DNA of 5,256 nt, from assembly GCA_945860255.1 (NCBI GenBank), contig CAMAQI010000171.1, forward strand, positions 1 to 5,256, read 5' to 3'. Below, piece by piece: positions 1-5,256 of this stretch (positions within the stretch are counted from its first letter, which is position 1; each line of letters opens with the position of its first letter). The notes beneath the pieces are model-generated. The model made no database searches. It was not told the origin of the DNA and saw only the letters and a program-made list of their open reading frames with translations. The translations under genes and the position numbers were made by a program. The stretch is from Methylacidiphilum caldifontis (lineage in GTDB: Bacteria > Verrucomicrobiota > Verrucomicrobiia > Methylacidiphilales > CAMAQI01).

Positions 1-531
1 CCTTTTCTTTTTTCAGATCGGACCGCCTATTTGGTGGGAGATTTGATCACGATTTCTGTTGAATTAAGTACTCAAACAGCGGTCACTGAGCAAACCAAGT
101 CTTCAAAGAAAAATGCGTTGCAAGATGCGATCAATCATATGTTTTATAATACGCAGGACGGGAATGGTCAGTTCTATCGTTATCGCAATTTACCTCCGAG
201 TTTTCAATGGGGGGGGAGCCGAGATCATGAAGGAAATGGCAGTATCAATAACAAAGAGACATTAACCACGACGATCCAGGCTCGAGTCACCGATGTTTTA
301 CCGAATCTTAGTATGCGAATTTTAGGAACACGGAAATTTACAACTTCTGAGGAGACCATTAATTTAGTCGTAACGGGATTGATTCGAAAAGAGGATCTCT
401 CGACTGCCAACTTAATTTCTTCGACGAAGATCGCGGATCTTCAAATCAAACAAGAGGGCACTGGCTCATTGAGTCGTGACCAAAAGAAAGGGTTTCTAAC
501 CAAAGTTTATGAATCTATTAACCCTTTTTAA
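1..531 (+). CDS. flgH: Flagellar L-ring protein FlgH, 5'-truncated by window start
   Basis: FlgH forms the L-ring, the outer-membrane bushing around the flagellar rod. The reading frame is open from base 1, so the gene starts upstream; the TTG at position 31 is an internal Leu codon, not the start. The first visible residues, PFLFSDRTAYLVGDLITISV, match the family's N-terminal pattern of a Leu-Phe-x-Asp stretch followed by Gly-Asp and a hydrophobic strand. Further on come ARVTDVLPN, then ILGTRKF, then VTGLIRKEDLSTANLISSTKIAD (the usual G-x-V/I-R-x-x-D-I...N-x-x-S-S-x-x-A-D block), and a C-terminus ending in NPF, close to the usual W-P-F ending. The lipoprotein signal and lipidated Cys expected in FlgH would lie off the window. 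The usual PNGN turn reads PNLS here. The last 23 bases overlap flgI. A run of eight G at 209-216 encodes part of Trp-Gly-Gly. Family assignment is secure. Confidence 0.94.
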   Translation, partial: PFLFSDRTAYLVGDLITISVELSTQTAVTEQTKSSKKNALQDAINHMFYNTQDGNGQFYRYRNLPPSFQWGGSRDHEGNGSINNKETLTTTIQARVTDVLPNLSMRILGTRKFTTSEETINLVVTGLIRKEDLSTANLISSTKIADLQIKQEGTGSLSRDQKKGFLTKVYESINPF

Positions 532-1885
532 ACGTGCGATTTTCATCATCGTTTTTTTGATTTTTGGAGCCTCGTTTGGCTTTCCTCAATCGCGGGTCAA
601 AGATGTCGCCATGGTGGTTGGGGCTCGTGACAATCAACTGATTGGTTATGGAGTCGTCGTTGGTCTCAATAATCAGGGAGACTCCGATGCGAGTTTGATT
701 CGGATCAGTATCCAAAATATGATTAAACGTTTTGGACTCACGATCGAAGAGAATGGAATTAAAGCAAAAAACGCCGCTGCGGTGATGGTGATCGCTAAAA
801 TGCCTCCCTTCGCTCGCAATGGAAGTAAGCTCGATGTAACGATCTCCTCACTTGCCGATGCAAAGGCATTGCAAGGAGGGATGTTGTTACAGACTCCGCT
901 CGTTGGAGGAGATGGAAAAGTCTATGCGATGGCTCAAGGGGGGGTTGCCACAGGTGGATTTTTAGCTGGAACGAGTGGACCAGGAGGTTCGTCACTGCAA
1001 AAGAATCATCCTACAGTAGCCACGATCCCTGGTGGGGCGATTGTCGAACGTGAAATTCCGACCGACTTATTTCAAGGAGGATTTCTTCAAATTGCGTTAA
1101 GAGAAAATGATTTTACCTCAGCGGTTCGATTAGCCAATGCCATCAACGAGCAGATGGCTCCGATTGCCCAAGCGGCGAGTGGATCGACGGTTCGTGTCTT
1201 TGTTCCTCGAGAGGCACAGAATGAAGATCGAATCATGGAGTTTATTGCTCGAGTTGAGAATGTGATTTTCCGTCCGGATGCCTCCGCAAGGATTGTGATT
1301 AATGAAAAAACGGGAACGATTGTGGCGAACACAAAGATTCGCATCGATAGTGTCGCTGTCGCTCAAGGGAATTTAACCGTTGCGATTACCAGCACTCAAA
1401 ATGTTTCTCAACCCAATGCCTTAACGGGCAATATTATCGGAAATAATACCGCTGGAGCGGGGGGCGCTGGAGGCGCCGCCGCTTCAGGGGTCGCTGGAGT
1501 TCCATACTTTCCGTTAGTCGTTAATGGAAACACGATTTATGAGGATGAGCAAGGCAACCAATATCCGGTTGCAGCAGGAGGCACCCCGCCTTTTGGAACC
1601 CGAGTTAAAATGATTCCTGGAACCTCCCAGGAAGGAGTCGCCTCGAATGGGGCTGCGGGGGGAAATTTAAATCAAACAACAGGGGCACAGACGACGGTAA
1701 CGACTCAAACAACGACCGACGTTAAGGAGGAAAAACCGAAATTTCTTGTTCTTGATGATATGCCGACGATCCAGGAGGTCGCCACGGCCTTGAATACTTT
1801 GGGGGTCACTCCTCGGGATATGATGTCGATCTTTCAGTCGATGAAACAAGCAGGAGCCTTACAAGCGGAGTTAATCCTTCAATAG
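509..1885 (+). CDS. flgI: Flagellar P-ring protein FlgI with enlarged C-terminal insertion
   Basis: FlgI assembles into the P-ring, the periplasmic ring around the rod at the peptidoglycan layer. The ATG at 509 is preferred because it gives a complete Sec signal peptide: Lys8-Arg9, a hydrophobic core at about residues 10-22, and likely cleavage near residues 22-27. The mature part opens with SRVKDVAMVVGARDNQLIGYG and VVGLNNQGDSD, typical of the family. NGSKLDVTISSLADAKALQGG, the TIPGGAIVERE block and VAVAQGNLTVAIT...VSQP follow in the usual order. The C-terminus VATALNTLGVTPRDMMSIFQSMKQAGALQAELIL is also canonical. At 458 residues it is clearly longer than the roughly 350-370 usual for FlgI; the excess lies between VSQP (299-302) and FLVLDD (from 412). 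No clear Shine-Dalgarno lies near the start, and the gene overlaps flgH by 23 bases, suggesting coupled translation. It ends in two in-frame stops, TAG then TGA. The protein contains no cysteine. Confidence 0.98.
   Translation: MNLLTLFKRAIFIIVFLIFGASFGFPQSRVKDVAMVVGARDNQLIGYGVVVGLNNQGDSDASLIRISIQNMIKRFGLTIEENGIKAKNAAAVMVIAKMPPFARNGSKLDVTISSLADAKALQGGMLLQTPLVGGDGKVYAMAQGGVATGGFLAGTSGPGGSSLQKNHPTVATIPGGAIVEREIPTDLFQGGFLQIALRENDFTSAVRLANAINEQMAPIAQAASGSTVRVFVPREAQNEDRIMEFIARVENVIFRPDASARIVINEKTGTIVANTKIRIDSVAVAQGNLTVAITSTQNVSQPNALTGNIIGNNTAGAGGAGGAAASGVAGVPYFPLVVNGNTIYEDEQGNQYPVAAGGTPPFGTRVKMIPGTSQEGVASNGAAGGNLNQTTGAQTTVTTQTTTDVKEEKPKFLVLDDMPTIQEVATALNTLGVTPRDMMSIFQSMKQAGALQAELILQ
1427..1741 (+). 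other. Low-complexity insertion within FlgI (about residues 307-411)
   Basis: This part of flgI has no counterpart in the FlgI proteins I know, where only about 25 residues separate the VSQP motif from the C-terminal helical segment. It has three parts: a Gly/Ala-rich linker (about residues 313-330), a more structured piece with aromatic and charged residues (about 331-371, including NGNTIYEDEQGNQYPV and PPFGTRVKMIPG), and a Gly- then Thr/Gln-rich linker (about 372-404) ending in the charged VKEEKPK. The reading frame is intact and the conserved C-terminus resumes normally, so this looks like a genuine in-frame expansion and not a frameshift. The DNA of the first linker is noticeably more GC-rich than its surroundings. 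Its function is unknown; a surface-exposed decoration of the P-ring is an inference. Confidence 0.8.
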
Positions 1886-2250
1886 TGAAGATTAAAATAA
1901 CGATGAATATCTCAGACTTTAACTCGAGTTCAAATGCCGCTCGGATTCTCCCAGAAAAGGTTAATCCGAAAACGGATAACGAAAAAAAACTTTGGGCCTC
2001 TGCGAAGGCTTTAGAAGCGACTTTTGCAAAAGATTTATTAACGGCAATGGGGGATAAACTCCCTGGATCTCCCGATTCTGCCGGTGGAAAAATCTTTGCT
2101 GATATGTTTAAAGATACCATTGCGAAGGAACTAGCTCAATCGGAGAGCTTGGGCTTAGGAAGACAGATTTATCGTGAAACGGTAAAACTAGCGAATCTGC
2201 AGGAGTTGAGCGATGCCACGAAACGAGCTATTGCGACTCAAAATTTCTAA
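1885..2250 (+). CDS. flgJ: FlgJ-type rod-binding protein, single domain
   Basis: This is the rod-binding (rod-cap or rod-scaffold) domain of FlgJ, thought to assist rod assembly in the periplasm. The core spans about residues 37-105: KLWASAKALEATFAKDLLTAMGDKLP, a Gly-rich loop, then IFADMFKDTIAKELAQSESLGLGRQIY. This is the family pattern of an A-x-x-x-E-x-x-F helix, a short disordered loop, and a D-x-x-x-x-x-x-A helix ending in Gly-Leu-Gly. At 121 residues it lacks the C-terminal muramidase domain found in beta- and gammaproteobacterial FlgJ, as is common elsewhere. The start is uncertain. GTG at 1885 overlaps the flgI TAG stop by one base, while ATG at 1903 is in frame six codons later; neither has a good Shine-Dalgarno, and the protein similarity does not decide. 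An A8 tract lies at 1982-1989. Tandem stops TAA-TGA close the gene. Confidence 0.92.
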   Translation: MKIKITMNISDFNSSSNAARILPEKVNPKTDNEKKLWASAKALEATFAKDLLTAMGDKLPGSPDSAGGKIFADMFKDTIAKELAQSESLGLGRQIYRETVKLANLQELSDATKRAIATQNF

Positions 2251-2263
2251 TGAATGGAATCAT

Positions 2264-2268
2264 AGGAG
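2264..2268 (+). promoter_or_regulatory. Shine-Dalgarno site of flgN
   Basis: AGGAG lies six bases before the ATG at 2275. It supports that start over the in-frame ATG at 2284. Confidence 0.8.
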
Positions 2269-2274
2269 TGAACG

Positions 2275-2709
2275 ATGAATAGCATGGATGCAAAATACGA
2301 ACCGCTCAAGGAACTCAGCACGACATTGGATGAACTTTTAGGCTGTCAAAGAGAGGAGCAAACGGTGATCTTAAACCGTCAAACCGCTCTTTTAACTCCG
2401 TTAAATCATCGGATGAATTTTCTAACGCAAAAGGTAGAATCCCTTGAGCGCTCCTTGAAAGGGATTTGGCCGGAGGTTCCGTTGCCGCACGAATATCAAG
2501 GGGTGGGGCATGCTGTTTTTGAAAAGCTCAAACAATTACAGGAAGTGACCCTTCAAAATCATCTTTTATTGGAGAACAGCCTTCGATTTCTCCAAGAAAT
2601 TTTTGATGAAGTGATTGGCAAGCAGGATCGGGCACCGATCTATAACCAATTCGGGGCTTTGCCGTTTGGATTGACCTCCAGCGGAAGCTTTTTAAATACT
2701 CAGGTCTAA
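2275..2709 (+). CDS. flgN: FlgN-family export chaperone for FlgK and FlgL
   Basis: This is a probable cytoplasmic type III export chaperone that binds the C-terminal ends of FlgK and FlgL and brings them to the flagellar export gate. The 144-residue size is right for FlgN. The sequence is predicted to be mostly helical with heptad-like Leu spacing: LKELSTTLDELLGCQREEQ (11-29), a second helix near 41-62, and a long C-terminal helix from about 80 to 115. The segment LQNHLLLENSLRFLQEIFDEV followed by IYNQFGALPFG matches the family's C-terminal pattern of an Asn-containing helix and then a Tyr-x-x-x-Gly turn. There is no signal peptide or membrane segment. The gene lies 24 bases after flgJ and 16 before flgK, its expected main client. 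FlgN proteins diverge strongly, so the call leans partly on position. It contains Cys23, the only cysteine visible in the encoded proteins of this window. Confidence 0.8.
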   Translation: MNSMDAKYEPLKELSTTLDELLGCQREEQTVILNRQTALLTPLNHRMNFLTQKVESLERSLKGIWPEVPLPHEYQGVGHAVFEKLKQLQEVTLQNHLLLENSLRFLQEIFDEVIGKQDRAPIYNQFGALPFGLTSSGSFLNTQV

Positions 2710-2712
2710 TCG

Positions 2713-2719
2713 AAAGGAG
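2713..2719 (+). promoter_or_regulatory. Shine-Dalgarno site of flgK
   Basis: AAAGGAG lies six bases upstream of the ATG at 2726, within the 16-base gap after flgN. It is a strong, well-placed site that fits the need for high FlgK output. Confidence 0.85.
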
Positions 2720-2725
2720 TCGATT

Positions 2726-4306
2726 ATGGCAGGAATAGGATTACCCGGCACGCTCTTAATGGGAGCACGCTCACTGAATGCTCAACGCCTTGCGATTGAG
2801 GTCAGTGGCCATAATATTTCGAATGTGAATACCCCTGGGGCCTCGCGCCAAAGGGCTAATCTCGTTACCGATCTTCAGCTGAATCTTTCCTTAGGGCCTC
2901 AGGGGACCGGAAGTTATGCGATGAATATCGAGTCGTTGAGAAGTAAATATCTCGACGCTCAAATCGTAAAACAAAGCTTCAACGAGGGGTTCTTCGATAA
3001 AAAATCGACTTTAACCAAACTGGTTCAGGACACTTTGGGCGAAAATTTACAGACCGATACGACGGGAGGTGTCAATGGAGCCTCCTCAGATACAGGGGTC
3101 CAAAACGACCTGAATCAATTTTATGAAGCATGGCAATTGCTCTCCTCCAATCCGACCTCCATTGAGTATCGTCAACAGGTTTTAGAACGATCTCGCTCGT
3201 TGGCAGGAGACATTAAAGCGATTGCGACTCGTTTGAACGATCTTCAAACGGATATGAGATCCGACGGCTCCTCGTTGGCAACCGATGCGAACACATTAGC
3301 GAAAGAGATCTCGACATTAAATAGTCAGATCATGAAGACCGAGTCGGTTACCGGAAATCTTGCGAATGATCTCCGTGACAAAAGACAATATGCGATTGAG
3401 CAAATTTCTAAGCTCATCAGTATTAGAACCTCGACGAATGCAACCAATGATAAAATGATCGATGTCCAAATCGCTGACAGTACCGGAACGGCATTGGCAA
3501 CTGGGGGAACGGCAGGCGGATATCTCGTTTTTGGGGACAGTGGAGGAGGAGTTGATATTTTAGGAGCGGCTTCGACCACCTCAGCAGCTCTCGGAATATC
3601 GGGAACGAATCCCGCCTTGGTGACCTTGACGAATTCAGCGACCGCGACAATTCCTGCCTCCACCGGTTTAGGGGGAGAGCTTGGGGCTATTGTTAATGTG
3701 GCGAGTTTTGTTTTAGGAAGTGCCTCTGTTGCCGGTGGAACATCGGCAACCTCGGTGGATACGGTTTATGAACGACTAGAGCTTTTCGCAACCCAACTTG
3801 CGACTCAGGTGAATTCGCTTCAAAATAGCGCTACCGCCTTTGATCTTGATAATAACAATAATGCCGGAAATCTTTTTAGTTTTACCGCTGGAAATGCCGC
3901 CGCAACGATCGCCTTAAGTCTTACAGACCCTCGCGATCTTGCGGCCTCAACGGTCTCCGGGAGTATTCTCAATAGTGATAATGCGACCGCGATGGCGAAT
4001 CTTCGTGATACAGCGATTTCACCGGGGAGCGGATGGACGAATTTGAGTATTTCGGAGTTTTATCGCAGCAATGTCGTGACCGATACAGGGTTTATCGTCC
4101 AACAGGCCAGTCGGGATAGTGAGACTCAGACCTTGGTGATGAATCAGCTCAACGGACAGAGAGAGTCGATCTCAGGAATTTCGATCGATGAAGAGATGAC
4201 GAATTTAATTCGCTATCAAAGAGCCTATGAGGCCTCCGCCCGATTGGTGACCGTCGCCGATGAAATGTATAATAAAGTCGTGAACGGAATGGGGGCTGGT
4301 CGATAG
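2726..4306 (+). CDS. flgK: Flagellar hook-associated protein 1, FlgK
   Basis: FlgK (HAP1) forms the first ring of the hook-filament junction outside the cell. It is secreted by the flagellar type III apparatus, so it has no Sec signal. The N-terminal rod-type domain reads LLMGARSLNAQRLAIEVSGHNISNVNTPGASRQ (about residues 10-42), the usual N-I-A/S-N-x-N-T-P-G motif; the Tyr that commonly follows TPG is Ala here. Residues 120-160 (DLNQFYEAWQLLSSNPTSIEYRQQVLERSRSLA) and LANDLRDKRQ (212-220) are typical of FlgK alone and separate it from FlgE and FlgG. GGELGAIVN (316-324) and NLFSFTAGN (382-390) are also family features. The C-terminus GISIDEEMTNLIRYQRAYEASARLVTVADEMYNKVVN is the conserved coiled-coil segment. 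At 526 residues the length is normal. The middle (about 225-340) is Gly/Ala/Thr/Ser-rich and variable, as expected for exposed domains. No cysteine is present. Confidence 0.98.
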   Translation: MAGIGLPGTLLMGARSLNAQRLAIEVSGHNISNVNTPGASRQRANLVTDLQLNLSLGPQGTGSYAMNIESLRSKYLDAQIVKQSFNEGFFDKKSTLTKLVQDTLGENLQTDTTGGVNGASSDTGVQNDLNQFYEAWQLLSSNPTSIEYRQQVLERSRSLAGDIKAIATRLNDLQTDMRSDGSSLATDANTLAKEISTLNSQIMKTESVTGNLANDLRDKRQYAIEQISKLISIRTSTNATNDKMIDVQIADSTGTALATGGTAGGYLVFGDSGGGVDILGAASTTSAALGISGTNPALVTLTNSATATIPASTGLGGELGAIVNVASFVLGSASVAGGTSATSVDTVYERLELFATQLATQVNSLQNSATAFDLDNNNNAGNLFSFTAGNAAATIALSLTDPRDLAASTVSGSILNSDNATAMANLRDTAISPGSGWTNLSISEFYRSNVVTDTGFIVQQASRDSETQTLVMNQLNGQRESISGISIDEEMTNLIRYQRAYEASARLVTVADEMYNKVVNGMGAGR

Positions 4307-4311
4307 AAAAT

Positions 4312-4340
4312 AGTGGTAGATTAATCCACTGGATGTGGTA
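4312..4340 (+). repeat. Short direct and inverted repeats before flgL
   Basis: GTGGTA occurs at 4313-4318 and again at 4335-4340, a 22-base interval (about two helical turns). Between them, CCACT at 4326-4330 can pair with the upstream AGTGG (4312-4316, 9-base loop), or its CCAC (4326-4329) with the downstream GTGG (4335-4338, 5-base loop). The two hairpins exclude each other and are weak. No U-run follows either, so a classic terminator is not supported. The repeats could be a protein-binding site or chance. Confidence 0.35.
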
Positions 4341-4349
4341 TAGTATAAT
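4339..4349 (+). promoter_or_regulatory. Possible -10 element(s) of a flgL promoter
   Basis: A perfect TATAAT lies at 4344-4349, and an overlapping TATAGT at 4339-4344 is preceded by TGG (4336-4338), giving an extended -10 shape. No good -35 is seen: the best-spaced hexamer for TATAAT is TTAATC at 4321-4326. It lies in the largest gap of the window, 24-34 bases before the flgL ATG. I did not see a sigma-54 (GG-N10-GC) or a sigma-28 flagellar promoter pattern here. A secondary housekeeping-type promoter for flgL is plausible but not shown. Confidence 0.4.
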
Positions 4350-4358
4350 AAAGATTGC

Positions 4359-4365
4359 AAGGAGG
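4359..4365 (+). promoter_or_regulatory. Shine-Dalgarno site of flgL
   Basis: AAGGAGG, near-complete complementarity to the 16S rRNA tail, lies seven bases before the ATG at 4373. It fixes the flgL start. Confidence 0.88.
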
Positions 4366-4372
4366 CATATCT

Positions 4373-5256
4373 ATGAGAGTTACCAGTAATTTATTTCCAG
4401 AAACGCTCACGCAGCAGTTACAAGATCTGCAGAATAAGAATCTACGTTATCAAACTCAAGCGGCGACCGGTTTAAAAATTAATGTCGCTTCTGATAATCC
4501 TGGCGATTATTCCGTTGCTTTGAACTCAACTGAAGATCTCTCTCGAATGTTGGGCTATGTAAAGTCCTCGAGTGAGGCGGAGTTAAGGCTTCGACGTAAT
4601 TACGATGCGATGAAGAATCTGCATCAATTGACCTCTCGGGCCTATGAGCTTGGTCAGCGTGGGAACAATGTTTATAATGCTGGTGATTTAAAGGCTTGGG
4701 CGACGGAGGTCGAAGAGGTGGTGAAGCAAATCGGTCAATTGGCAAATAAACAGTTTGATGGGTATTATAATTTTGGAGGAGCCGAAAATCGTGCTCCCGT
4801 TTTAGATAGTACGACCGGTCTTGCGGCAACGGCGAATACCGCTGCCGTGGATTTAGTCCTCAATACGACGACGACCGCCAATGTTACCTCCATTGAGGTG
4901 AATCAAAACTACACATTTGATACCGGAATCGTCGCCGGAAATTCAGCAGGGACGGCTACCGGTTTTTTAAACAATGGAACCACCAATGTCCTCTCGGTTG
5001 TTCAAGGTCTTTATAACTCGCTCAATAGTGGGACTCCGACGACCGCTGCTCAAATTACGGATTTGAAGAATAGTCTCGATATCGTCAGTGAACAGGTCGG
5101 TAAAACGGCGGCAAAACTGGCGGCTCTCGATGCGAATACCAACCGTATTCAATCCGATCAACAGTTGAGTAAAAATAGAGTCACCGAATTAACAGAGGCC
5201 AATATGGCAGAAGTCTTGACTCAACTTCAAAAGACTCAGTATAGTTATCAAGCGGC
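4373..5256 (+). CDS. flgL: Flagellar hook-associated protein 3, FlgL, 3'-truncated by window end
   Basis: FlgL (HAP3) forms the second ring of the hook-filament junction, the adaptor between FlgK and the flagellin filament, and is exported by the flagellar type III system. The 294 codons visible start MRVTSNLFPETLTQQLQDLQNK, the family's N-terminal helix. ATGLKINVASDNPGDYSVAL (31-50) corresponds to the flagellin-like S-G-x-x-I-x-x-x-S-D-D-P-A motif. KQFDGYYNFGGAENRAPV (126-143) matches the G-x-Y-x-F-x-G turn that precedes the variable domain in FlgL. The Thr-rich middle (about 145-215) is the exposed variable domain. The end, VTELTEANMAEVLTQLQKTQYSYQA, matches the C-terminal helix; the usual D-x-D before the Ala-Glu has Asn in the second position. 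The frame is open to the last base, and probably only about 5-15 residues are missing. It follows flgK by 66 bases, the usual partner order. No cysteine is present. Confidence 0.96.
   Translation, partial: MRVTSNLFPETLTQQLQDLQNKNLRYQTQAATGLKINVASDNPGDYSVALNSTEDLSRMLGYVKSSSEAELRLRRNYDAMKNLHQLTSRAYELGQRGNNVYNAGDLKAWATEVEEVVKQIGQLANKQFDGYYNFGGAENRAPVLDSTTGLAATANTAAVDLVLNTTTTANVTSIEVNQNYTFDTGIVAGNSAGTATGFLNNGTTNVLSVVQGLYNSLNSGTPTTAAQITDLKNSLDIVSEQVGKTAAKLAALDANTNRIQSDQQLSKNRVTELTEANMAEVLTQLQKTQYSYQA

Noticed and set aside
31..33. TTG at 31 as the start of flgH
   Set aside because: The frame stays open upstream to base 1 and encodes the conserved LFSDRTAY segment of FlgH, so the gene enters the window already in progress.
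1087..1366. Overlapping minus-strand open frames opposite flgI
   Set aside because: They lie opposite a well-conserved flgI, have no recognisable motifs and no ribosome site I could see; they are antisense shadows.
1463..1477. GC-rich hairpin (GGCGC, 5-base loop, GCGCC) inside flgI
   Set aside because: Too short, inside a coding region and without a following T-run, so not a terminator; it follows from Gly/Ala codons in the linker.
1415..1741. FlgI insertion as an inserted mobile element or frameshift product
   Set aside because: No terminal repeats or target duplication seen, the frame is continuous, and the conserved C-terminus resumes intact.
1806..2120. 104-codon minus-strand open frame across the flgI/flgJ junction
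   Set aside because: It covers conserved coding sequence of both plus-strand genes and resembles no protein I know.
3325..3663. 112-codon minus-strand open frame with hydrophobic stretches opposite flgK
   Set aside because: The hydrophobic runs are the complement of Gly/Ala/Thr-rich FlgK codons; no independent support.
4312..4330. AGTGG...CCACT as a terminator after flgK
   Set aside because: A five-base stem with a nine-base loop and no U-tract is too weak; the same bases are reported only as a possible regulatory repeat.
4479..4829. 116-codon minus-strand open frame opposite flgL
   Set aside because: Pro/His/Arg/Ser-rich composition typical of antisense translation; flgL is clearly the coding frame.
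1..5256. Apparent enrichment of GATC (about 37 by hand count against about 20 expected for uniform composition)
   Set aside because: Frequent use of GAT and ATC codons and CGATC contexts can explain it; no clustering suggests an origin or methylation switch.

Overview
The window is a stretch of a flagellar operon from a diderm (Gram-negative type) bacterium. All six genes lie on the plus strand, in the order flgH (5' end missing) - flgI - flgJ - flgN-like - flgK - flgL (3' end missing). An L-ring protein (FlgH) and a P-ring protein (FlgI) imply an outer membrane and a peptidoglycan layer crossed by a periplasmic rod. Base composition is roughly balanced and looks uniform, and I see no mobile element, RNA gene or CRISPR array. 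The lineage cannot be fixed from this sequence. The gene order, and a FlgJ with no muramidase domain, fit many diderm groups outside the enteric bacteria, such as deltaproteobacteria-like or PVC lineages.

Layout: 1-531 is the C-terminal part of FlgH. 509-1885 is FlgI, overlapping flgH by 23 bases and carrying an unusual insertion of about 85-100 residues near its C-terminus. 1885-2250 is a short FlgJ (rod-binding domain only), overlapping the flgI stop by one base. 2275-2709 is a FlgN-type export chaperone. 2726-4306 is FlgK (HAP1). 4307-4372 is the only sizeable gap, 66 bases, with a promoter-like TATAAT box and short direct and inverted repeats. 4373-5256 is FlgL (HAP3), cut off by the window end probably only a few residues before its stop. 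Coding density is near total, and no gene-free stretch reaches 300 bases.

The genes follow assembly from the inside of the envelope outward. FlgJ helps the rod assemble and pass the peptidoglycan, FlgI and FlgH form the bushing rings around it, and FlgK and FlgL form the hook-filament junction. FlgN is the cytoplasmic chaperone that delivers FlgK and FlgL to the export apparatus, and here it sits directly before flgK. The upstream genes (flgH, flgI, flgJ) overlap and lack clear Shine-Dalgarno sequences, which suggests translational coupling. flgN, flgK and flgL each have a strong, well-spaced Shine-Dalgarno site. No flgM (anti-sigma factor) lies between flgJ and flgN, where some bacteria carry it.

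I found no evidence of an undescribed system. The items most worth a second look are the FlgI insertion, the 8-G tract inside flgH, and the small regulatory-looking gap before flgL.
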